Assembly: GCF_037975245.1 (NCBI RefSeq)
Contig: NC_092563.1
Span: 13,440,001 to 13,504,000 of the forward strand
Length of the DNA: 64,000 nucleotides
Reading direction: 5' to 3'
Source: Apostichopus japonicus
Lineage: Eukaryota > Echinodermata > Holothuroidea > Aspidochirotida > Stichopodidae
Under the pieces are notes generated by a model. It ran no database searches, was not told the origin of the DNA, and saw only the letters and a program-made list of their open reading frames with translations. Below are positions 26,601-38,600 of this stretch, one piece after another (the first letter of the stretch is position 1; each line of letters opens with the position of its first letter). The position numbers and the translations under genes are program-made.

Positions 26601-29600
26601 AAACTTTCATTTTGTGTAACTGCCAGATAGTATTACTAGAATATGCCTAAAGATATCCTGTATGATGCCTTCAGTCACAGCTGCTGAATTCTGTTACGTG
26701 TTACTGGTTCTTGAGGTGTTACAAAGCATTCACCAATCCTTTTTGGTCGCCTTTTCTTGCCAGAGCTCGAGAATTATCGCCATCACAGCGTACAAGGACG
26801 TCAGTGGCATGTTCGCAACCAGCAGCAAATCCCAGTCCAAAATGGCGACGACAACAGGCTCAAACAAAGGACAAAAAGATGACACGTCTGAGAAGGAAAA
26901 CAAGCAAAGGTAATTTTTGTTTTCTCCGTAAATTTTGATGGGGGTGTGTTTCTTTCTATCATAGAAAGTGATCGCTGAGCTTGTGGTGATGGCCCATGTC
27001 ATGAAGCGATGTAAGAGATATTTATAGAAGACCTCTGACCTCTGGACTGCAGCCCAAAGTTATTAGGATTTGTCCCATTTGTGCAACGAAAGTATAATGT
27101 TCCACTGGCACACAAGATTGCCGCGATTTTAAAAAGATCTTTGTGGCGTTCAAAAATATCACTGTTTGTAGGCTACACACGATAAAAAGAGTACACATGT
27201 AGTAAGCATCGTTGCACTCGGTACTTTCGAATGCATTATATCGATAATATGTTTTGAAGGCAAAACCATGATTGATGGCCATATATTAGCCCCAAAAGCT
27301 TGGCAGGAAAGCCTGTGTAACGTGGGCTACATAGTTGCAAGAAGCACTAACACTAAGTTAACAGTAATGTAACTATTTGTGATAAATAATAAAGTTGGGT
27401 ACTTGAATAAAGTTGAGTACTGTACAACACAGCCCTGATTGTATTTCAAACAGTCGGCTATCCAGGCGTGATTTATAAGAGATTCTGCGACTGTTAGATG
27501 ACTAGAGATCTGTCTGAAAGCTAAACCATGGTGAAGCTAATTTTACAGTTAAAATTCACAGCCATACCAACTCCAATAAGACCTTTGTATTGAACAACCG
27601 ATTCTGCTGTTCGGAAATATTTAAGGACATTTTCAGGTTTTGTTTTCTTCAAGAGAGAACCGGGTCAATTCTCTTCAAAATTGCCCCTGCTAATGCAAAT
27701 GATTTTCCTTAGGGACCTACAGCATTGATAGTTGATGTATTTTGAAGAGACAAGTTTTGTTTTTAAAATTATTATAAAAATTATTTTATGATTAAAATTA
27801 TTTAAAATTATTATTTTCTGGTAGTACGGTAGATGACGAAGATGAATTACTCTACGGACCGACTGAACCAAAGATGATGGCAGAAACTATGAAAGAATCA
27901 ACAAGGTAAGCTTTTGCTTCCTTCAAAATGTAACATAGAATTACAATTACATACATGCATAAAGCTGACAACTTTTGTCAATGGTGCTTCATATTGTGAC
28001 AATTAATTATGTGTGGTGAAATGATTAGAAAGGTCTTTCCTGGTTTTGAAAGAGATTCTGGAGTTTTTATATGAAATAAAAACCAGTAATACAAGGTAAA
28101 AATTGGGGAGTTTGGAAGATAAATACGGGGAGAAAGTTCTTTATGTTTAGTGCAAGTGTAGGTGGGTTTAACTTGAATCATGTTACCACCTTTGGGTTAT
28201 GCAGAAGTGGCAATTATTCAGAACCACGTACTTGCGATAAATGTTACAAATGAATCAAAACCATTTTCTATCAGTAACTTATTATATATATTATGTAATA
28301 TCATTGTTAAAGAAATGATTAACACTCTGCAATACCCAAAATTGCACAATTTTAAACTTTTAATGAAAGTTTTCAATTGTACTCATAAATTGTGTTTTCA
28401 TTTATTGTTTATTCAGAGAGCAAGCCCCAGAGACGGATGCTCAACGCCAAACTGAACCTACGCATTGGTGTGCAGTTTGTCGAGAGAATGGTGTGTTAGA
28501 GGTAAGCGATTTTGATTGTCTTACAGTTAATGTAGTGATATGGTAAACAAGGCTACACGACTATGTATCATTCTGTGTGCAGTTTTGTATAGTATAGTTT
28601 GTACAACACAAAGTTGTTATCATTTAAAAGAAGAACTTCCATTTCGTTTTATAATAATTATCATGAATGTTTAGTGAAAAGAGCAACATAAAAAAAAATT
28701 CAATATTAATATTTTTGGATTTTAAAGAGGGAAAAGCAAATGTTCTGGAATATCTCTGAAACAATGTAATGTAATATGCAAATTAATGATTCCACTTTTA
28801 GTGAATAATTTTTCACATGGTCAAAAGTTTTCATTCATTTCCTTTTTTCTTATTTTTTTGTCGATCGCATTTATCTTTTACATTAATTCTGCAGATTCTG
28901 AAGTTACCTGATTTTGCACCAGTTTTCCTGGTCAGAAGCTTCTCAATGGCTCACCGTTTACTCGTTGACAGTGTGGTCATCACTACCAGCAGGTGAATAT
29001 CAATCAACTCCCCTGCTCCCCACATCAGAGACACAAATAGAACCTTACAACAAAAACAATAAATTAGAAATGTTTTGTTTTTATTGGCCCACTAATTTTA
29101 TTTCTTCTTCAACTTTCAACGTTGGAAAGAAAAATTATTTTCGACCAATTTCAAAATCATTGGCCAAACAAATTGTTGAACCTTCCAATATTCATTTCCC
29201 CTTCAATGCTCATACGAGTCTGATTTTGAATTTCTTCTTGAAAACTGATTTACACAACGTCTATCCAATTATTGCTGGCAGATTATTAACAAAAGGAAAA
29301 TATTGTTTAACTCTTTAAGTATACTTATATCGCATGGTTTAATCCTATTTGTGGAAATTCATTCTTAAGCCCATATTTTTGTTTGTTTCTTCTTTCAGTG
29401 CGGAACAACAGCAACAGTCTCATGAAATGTTACCTGTTGTGAAAGAAATTCTACTAGTGGGAATGGGAAGCAAGAAAAGCAGGCCATACCTCATGGTGAG
29501 TTGAATGGTTTGGCATATCAAGTGGAAGTGGGAGTGAAAGATTCAAGTATTTAACTGTTACCTTTACCCTACCCCATGCCCATGTAAATAATTAAAGAGA

Positions 29601-32600
29601 GATCAACATCCCATGGAAATATGACTCATTAAATATATACTCTCCCTACCCCGGCCTTTCCCTCTGACCTTCCGACATTCACATGATAGTATTTTTCCCT
29701 TCCAAAGATCTCATACAGTTCAATGAAAATAGTTTTATCTTGCACCTCAAAGAAGCTAAAACTCAAGGAATGACACAGAAAGGTCACTGCCAAGGATACG
29801 AAGATGATTATCACTCTGTTGTAACCCTTATGCTGTTGTAACCTTAGGCTGTTGTAGACCTTATGCTGTTGTAACCCTTACACTGTTGTAAAACTTATGC
29901 TGTCTGTAAACTTTACACTGTTGTAAACCTTATGCTGTTAACCCTTACACTGTTGTAACGTTATGCTGTTGTAGACCTTATGCTACTGTAAACCTTACAC
30001 TGTTGTAAACCTTATGCTGTTGTTAACCTTATGCTGTTGTTAACCTTATGCTGTTGTAAACCTTACAGTGTTGTAAACCTTGTTATGAACCAGAGTTGAA
30101 CTAAGCTTATACCTATTATTGGTATATGGGTATGTCTTATGACATGAATTTGATTTAGAAAGCTCTCAAAACCTCTTATTGGATGAGGAACTGTTCTTAA
30201 ATTTGATAAGCTTTGCTGAATTCACACCACTGGAACCTTATCATTTAGACCAATAGCCAATAGCTAAAGCTCGACAGTAGAGGTCATCAGAGGTCATCCA
30301 AATTTAAACATGTTAAACAAGTTCTAGCAGCTTTCGAGCATACCTTCTCCTGATGTTCTAACCTTTCTAATCACATATTGTGGTTATGATTAAATGCATG
30401 CTGAAGTTCGGACATGTGTGACCATGATTTAACTTTCTAGCAGTATTTTGGCGTATAATCGATGACCTGTAACGCTTCAAACACCCGCTAATTTACATTG
30501 CTTTGAACTCTGAAAATCCTTGTCTCTCTTTGTGTTATTTCGATTGTCTACTATAACTTTTAATGTCCCTTCAGGCCATCGTTGACGAGGAGCTGTTAAT
30601 ATACCAAGCATTCCAGCATACCAGTGGTACAGAGGGAGACCATCTGAAGGTGAGATTCAAGAAGGTTTCTCACGACATTCTCATGAGAGAGAAGAAGAAG
30701 AGAGCCAAGAAGGGAACCAAGATGGAGACAGATGAGCTGACTGAGAGATCATACAGAATCAAAAGACTTAGACCCTTTAATGATGTGTCCAGCTACTCAG
30801 GGGTAAGTCATAAATAAAGTATTGTCTGATTGCTAAAACTTCAAAATTGTAAATGAAAGCAAAGAAATAAATTGAATGAAAAAACAATGGTAGTTGTAGG
30901 TAACCCAGTATAAAGGACGGGGTTTTATTTTCTCAAAATTACTCAAAAGTATTCGTAAAAGGATTCTATTTATAGACCATTCCACTATCTTTATTTGTCA
31001 GGTGTTTGTTTGCGGACGCTATCCTTGTTGGTTGATGATGACCAGCAGGGGAGCTCTTCGAGAGCATTCTATGACCATAGATGGACCGGTCACCTGCTTT
31101 GCAGCCTTCCACAATGTAAACTGTCCAAGGGGATTTCTCTATTTCAATAAGATGGTGAGATATTGATATTCGATAAATTCAAAAGACATCTTTGATGAAT
31201 CAGGCAGATGTTAATACATGTTTGCTGTTCTTGTGCCTGATACTTCAAAACCAAGAATGGTTAATGTTTTTTTTTTTGGTATGAGGGTCATATTTCAAAA
31301 TCTCATCATATTTTCAAGTGATGTGTATATTGTGTTTGTGAAGTGGGAGTTACTGCAGCCACCTTTGGTATGTCTCCATTTCAGAGGTATGCAATTGCCT
31401 TTCTGACATGTTTGAGCTTTGCTTCTTAAATTACAAATAAGTTTATCTATGGTTTATATTCCTGCTCTATAGGCTGACCTGAGGGTATCAGTCTTACCTA
31501 CCCACCTGACGTACGATGCCCCGTGGCCCGTCCGCAAGGTGCCCATGAGATGTACACCACACTTCATTCAGTACCATGCAGAGAGCAAGGTATGAAGGGT
31601 TTTAGAACAGTACTTTTTATTCCGAATTTGATTTCTTGTTAAAAAAAAGATGTGCAAATGAAAGATTGTAAAGGTAGACCGGCCCAGATATGATTGCTCA
31701 TCTGTCTGCCTGAGTACTTGATCCTCCGCTCCCACTTGGTTGGGAAATTGGGGAAATAGTTGCGAAAAACAAACACCTCTTTTCTAGGTCTACAAAAGTC
31801 ATTGAATTTTACAAAGTCTAGTGTGGAAAAATGAGAAAAATTCATCCTTTCAACACTTTTTTTCATTTGATATATTTTCGTGACTACTTGTAAAATGTTT
31901 GAAAAGAATATATTCTTTTATTGTATATTCTCCTGTGATTTTCAAATGTCCATATCCAGCCTATATTTGAATCTACTGAAACCTATCGGTTCAAGCTTAA
32001 AGTTGCTGAATATTACAGCTAGGACTTTGAAAGGAGAAGACTTAGGTTGAGCAAGATGTGGTCTGAATGTCCCCCGTTGTATAGTATTACATCATATTGA
32101 TTCTGATGAAGACCTTGCAGACTACATGTTTTCCATCCAGTAGACCAATCAGAGGCTTGGTGAATTCTAGAACTCCCATTTGAAGTTAGCTCACATTTAC
32201 GATCACTTGATTGGTGTCCTTTCTTTCCTCACAGACTTATGCTGTAGTCACCAGTACCCTGGAACCCTGCACAAATATTGTCCGTTTCAACGGGGACGAG
32301 AGAGAGTTGGAGGAGGTTGAGAGAGGTGAGAAACTATCAACATTCAACTTGGTAACTTGGGTGGATTGAAATAATTCTATGACTATTCAGTGGATTAATG
32401 GCTTACAATATAATTCATCGATTTATAACCTTCAAATGGAAGTGAGATTAGTTTGGTTAACAAACTTTCCAAGTTACTGACTCTGATCGACTCTATCTTC
32501 GTTTTGTTGATGACCTTTGACATTTGTAGAGTATAAGAGATATCAAGCTCTACACAACTGCAAAGAAGATTGTTATAAAACATAAATTGTGGTTTCAAAA

Positions 32601-35600
32601 TTTGTGTGTGTTTGAGTGTACAACAACTGAATGACATATTTCTGAAAGCTTGTGTGTTGATAGTTTATGCCTCTGTTGTCATCTAATATATCGGCCATCA
32701 AGGTCAATATGAAAAGAGCCGATTAGATATTTCGTAGATGGAAATCCTCACAAGCCGATTTAAAATACATTTAGTAGCAATCAATAACCCTTACATGGCT
32801 AAAACTCTGCCTGGGAAATTCTCTGTTTCACTTTATTCCTTTATAAAGTTCATGCAATTTATAAGTAGGAAGCATAGGAGTAAAAATTGAGAAAATAAAA
32901 AATAAGTATGAAAAAATAAAAATAAAGGATCGCCGTCATATTTAGTAAGAGACGATTGTAAGAAAAACATGAATGATCAACGAAGGTTGAAAGAGTAGAG
33001 AAATTATTACAATATGCTCTGATACTCAAAATTTGGATGAAAAGAGCAGCTTTGTAAATAAATGAGCATTGATCAATTTTCAATCATAATCTAATGTAGA
33101 ATAGCTTTAGACTTTGGACTCAAAATGATAGACCTATTTCTCTATTATTGGTGCAAACTCATAAAATTAGAAAGAGTGAGGCGAGTTATCTGACAGACAT
33201 AAATACATTCATTAATATGAAATCAGAATTTTTATTAAAACCATTTTTATAATAATCTTTGAAAAACTTACACCAAACAGTCAAATGTATTGATTCTGAT
33301 AGATAATATTTCATGAACAAGAACTTATAATGATACTTCCATTTTGAGATCTGATACATTTGAATGCCGTTGTGCAATGGATATTAATCATATCTGGTTG
33401 AACAGAAAATGCCAAACTGAATTTTGCATAATTATCTTTCAGATGATCGCTTTGTATTTTCAACAAAGGACAAGTTTTTATTGCAGCTGTACTCGCCTAT
33501 CAATTGGGATGTGATACCAAACACTAAGTGAGTACTCATTGTTATGTTCATATGTTGACATAATCCTTTGTCAGATGATGTTGCTCTTCTAGTTCTATAC
33601 ATTGGTCCTAGTTAGCATAATCCTTTGTCAGAAATTTGTAAGATATTAGTAGCTATCTTGGTTTTCTAGGGAGAAAAACCTGATTATCTGTCAACTGTAA
33701 CATCTGTCTGATATTTTGTTCCCCCTCCAGAACTGAATTTGACATTTCTCAGCATGTAACTTGCTTGAAGATAGTCACCCTGAACATTGAAGGGAACATG
33801 AGGTCGTTGCTAGGCATTGGCACAGGTCAAATCTACAGCGAGGATCACATCACGAAAGGAAAGGTAAATCTTACAGGTCTGGCCAAGACCCTGTCGGTCA
33901 TTGTGGGTATATTAAATCAGAATTTTGATTCCCACCTCGGCCCTTAATGCACAGTTTACTATGTTAATTACCCCCTACATGTAATTTTCCATAAAACTCA
34001 GTACTGACGTGCCCCGATTGATACAATAGAGTCTCGTCAAACTGTGACCAAACATGGCTTCGTAGTTGGCAGTGGATATTGCAATTACTTAACAGTGTTT
34101 TACAGAAACCGATCAGTGTTAACACAGATCTCTTGGGTTTAGCGTCTCTGGGTCGTCTGTGTAACAGCGTCAGCGATTCAGTAGAGCATTCCAATATCGA
34201 TTGATCAAATTCAGGAGAACTTTGTAGATATTTTGATTGGTGTAGAAAACAGACTACAAAGAGAGCCTAACCTATTTTGTTTTCCCTCCTCAACCCCCTC
34301 TCCTACCCGTTACCCTTCTCAGTCACTTTAGAATCTTTAAGAAATCCCCTTTTCTTCTTCTTCTTCTTCTTCTTCTCAACTTTCAATATATCCCACTTTC
34401 TTATTCTGTTAAGGAAAATTCATGACTTCCCTTTTTCCAAAATGAACAACCCCTCAAAACTCATTTTGCAGAAGTTTTACATACATATCGATTTCACTGG
34501 TTTCCTTTCAGATTTTTATCTATGATGTCATTGAGGTGGTGCCTGAACCCGGTCAACCTCTAACCAAAAATAAACTCAAGGTAGGGCTGTAAGAAAATTG
34601 TTTTCATAGGAAAGGATTGTTTAACTTTTTCAAATGTTCTATTCTCAAGGTAAATACAACAAGAAGAGAAAGTCCATGTATTATCAGGCATAGATCCGAG
34701 GGTGGATGGACAGGGGGATGGGGTACACACTCCTCTTTCAACCCCACACAATAATGTAGTTAGTAGACCAACCCTGGGTGTATACCTAATTTACAGCCTA
34801 AGTGTACCTCACAATGCACCATTTCAGGTCTAAATTTTTAGACCCCATATCCCTCTACATTGAAGTTGGCTTCAGCGAACAGTTAATGTACAATGAGGAA
34901 AAGTTTGATAGACATTTAAGTTTTTCTTGGTGGTTACTTCAGCTGTGAGCGATGTGACAGACCTCCTACGTCAGTCTGTATGGCGATGGTTGAATGTAGG
35001 ACACCAATGTGAACATTAGTACACTTTATTTTGGTAAAGGTAGTATTTACGTAAATTCCATTGTCTCATCCTCAGCTTTTATACCAACAAGAGCATAAGG
35101 GTTGTATTTCAAGTTTGTGTGACGTAAAAGGCCAACTTCTCACTAGCATTGGACAAAAGGTAAAACTGTTTTTAAGTTTGTAAATGTCGGTTGCGAGATG
35201 AAAGCCACAAATCAAGAATGGTCTTTCTGTTTAAGTGTAGTAATGTGGAAGAATGTTTTACATGGTACATGCAGCAATGTACCTTTAATTTCTGAGATAA
35301 AAGTTAACCTCTGAAGAAGATCCTGCTAGGACTGAAATGTAATGCCCTCTAACTTTTATATATTTACCCACACAGGCTTTTCCCTGTAAATTAGCAATCT
35401 GTAAACATATTTTTTGTTGCCTTCTCTTTACAAACAAACATTTAATGGGGGAACACTGCTTTAACGGAACAACTATTGAAACATCTGGAAAATCTCTTCA
35501 TCATGTGCCAAAAGAAACGTTTCTTAAAGTTTCTCGTATGATGTATCTTCTTTTTCAGAAAATGATGTTACTATGAAATGGTTCAAGAAAGAGGAATGTG

Positions 35601-38600
35601 GACAAAACCAACCTGTGTAGTTAAATTTGTAACAGTTAGAGAAGGCTTGAAAGTTTTGATCCACACAAGGTTTACTTCCAAGGCAAACTAGTGTACATTA
35701 ATAATTCACTCTTTTGGGTCTTGAAATCTGTTGCTTCTTTTTTTATTTTCCTTCATAAATTAAAAGGTTTACCTGTGGACAGTGAAAGATGAAGCTCTGG
35801 TCGGCCTGGCCTTCATCGATACTCAACTATACATCAACAACGCCATCAGCATCAAACACTTTGTACTTATCTCCGATATCCATAAAAGTGTCTTCCTCTT
35901 ACAGTATCAGGAGGAACACAGAACACTGGCGTTGGTGAGCAGGGTGAGTCACATCTTCCAAATTAATACAGTCATAAATATTACTGGTTTAGTCAGCATT
36001 GAATTTGTGGACAATCCATCTGCTGGGAGAGGCAATAGTGTCAGCCTAAGGAGGAGGAACAAAAAAGAAAAACCAAAGTTTATAGATATGTGTAAGGGTG
36101 TATGTAGGATATTGTTATCCAGACGTGCGTCTTTCTCACGCGAGTACGGCTACAGAACACTTGCTTTGATGTGTAGGATGAGTTACCCGGCCAGTAAGTA
36201 CGGTCATGAATAAATTAGCCTCTGGACTGGGAGGGGGAGGGAGGGAACAGTCTTAGTGACTTAAAGGGTGTGAAGACTCACGCAAAAAGAAACATCTAAT
36301 GCCGGTAATTTGACCTAGTTTCGAATGAGGTGTAACAGAAGTGTTAAACACCACCATCGATCCCAGAAAATACACACAGCTTGCTACCGTCCATAATGAG
36401 ACACTAGTGTACAGTCAATACGTACAGCTACGGTCAATACCCACAGCATAATATTCAAATGATACAGCGATGGACATCTCAGGTCCAGCTAAAGATAACA
36501 ATTAAGGTATCACGTTTCATTACTGTCTGGATTTTGTAGCGACACAAACAAAACGTCACTTGCAAGCAACAGAAAGTTAATTTTTTCAGATGGCCGCACG
36601 CGGTTTGGGGCGAGTCTTCAATGCCTTTAAATTAGGAACTCTAGCTTCATTGGTGCTGCGGGCGTTGTGTAGGTGGTATGCAGCAATTTGAGCAGGCTTA
36701 GAGATGAAATTACAGACTCTTGTCTTCAAGTCATGAAATATCAGCAGATGCATTAGATACTGTTACATACCTGTGATGTGGGTTCTGCATTTGGGTAGAA
36801 TTTGTTCAATGCTTCAAATTTTGTAAGCACTAGGGGTCGATGTTTGAACAAGATGCCCTTAGCTTAAAATGCGAGCTAAAAGCATTGGTTGCCTGTGGTC
36901 TATAAATTCAAAGGCCATCATCATTAATCCAAGGTCAGATTCAAACATTTCTTTATAAAGTGAATGCATTGTTTTACATGGTTATTGTAATATCCAAGAT
37001 ATACAATGTGCTACCCCTTTAAGTAACTGCAGCTAGGCTCATTTATGATCTGTGGTCTCGTTGCTGTGGCCTTTTGACCTCTCTGATTAGGGGCCATATT
37101 AGCACAGAGGTCAAATCCCCAGGCACCTGCTAAAGTGGTTGCGTATGCAAGTAGGTCACTTACGCCCACAGAGCAAAAATACTCGCAAACTGAGCGAGAA
37201 GCATTGGCGATTGTTTGGGCGTGTGAGCATTTTCATTTGTTTTTGTATGGCAAGGAGTTTGTTTTGGTCACTGACCACAAACCGTTGGAATACATTTTCA
37301 ACAATCCTGCATCGAAACCCCCAGCGCGCATAGAACGATGGAGTTTGCGACTCCAACCGTATGTCTTTAAGGTAGTTCACAAGGAAGGCAGATCAAATCC
37401 GGCTGACTATATGTCGCGCCACCCTCTCAATGAGGTGTTGTGTAATGATGATTGTACCAAAACGGAGCAATATATAAATTTTGTTGCTTTTCATGCTACA
37501 CCAAAAGCCATGAATATTGATAAAATTAAAGAGGTCACTCAAGCAGACACTCTGTTACAGAAAGTCTCTGATGCAATGCATCATGATAATTGGCATGACG
37601 CTAAAAAGCGCTACCCAGAATTGCTGCCATATTTTCATATTCATGATGAATTGACAATTCATGCTGATCAAAATTTGATATTGAGAGGAACCCGCATTGT
37701 AATTCCCAAAGAATTACAGGCTCAAGTTCTTCAACTGGCTCATGAAAGACATCAGGGGGTTGTAAAAACCAAACAGTTGTTGAGAGAAAAAGTGTGGTTT
37801 CCTTCAATAGATAAGTCAACTGAAGACATGGTGAAGAAATGTCATGCATGTGCAGTAACTGTTCCTAAGAGTTCGTTTGAACCATTGGAAATGTCCGACC
37901 TTCCAAGTAATCCTTGGCAAAGTGTTAGTGTTGTTTTCTGTGGACCGTTTCCAACAGGGGAATATTTAATGGTTGTGATTGATGAGTACTCAAGGTACCC
38001 GGTGGTAGAGATACTCAATTCGACTTCTGCCAATTCAGTGATTCCTAAGTTGGACAAGATATTTTCCACATTTGGAATCCCAGAAAGTGTCAAACCAGAT
38101 AATGGTCCTCCGTTCTCAGGCGAAATTTTCAAGCAATTTGCTGATTACTTAGGTTTTCATCACAGAAAGATCACCCCACTTTGGCCAAAAGCAAACGCTG
38201 AAGCAGAACGCTTTATGCAAACTAGTCTATTCAGAATACAATTCGTGCTGCTCGAGTTGAAGGCAGAAATTGGCATCAAGAGTTGTACACTTTTCGTAGA
38301 AATTATCGAGCAACGCCCCATTCTAAAACATCTAAACCCCCATATGAGTTGTTGTTTGGAAGACCAATTCGTGTAAAACTTCCTCAGCTCACAAGTTCTC
38401 AAAATGATGAGAAAATAAGCGAAAGAGATAGACTTAAGAAAGATAATATGAAGTCGTATGCAGATCGTAAGGACAAGGCCAAACCACATACGTTTAAATT
38501 AGGTGATATTGTCCTAGTAAAACAACCTAAGCAAAACAAGTTTTCTACTCCGTTTGATCCGACCCCATACAAGGTTGTTAACGTCAAGGGCTCAATGATA

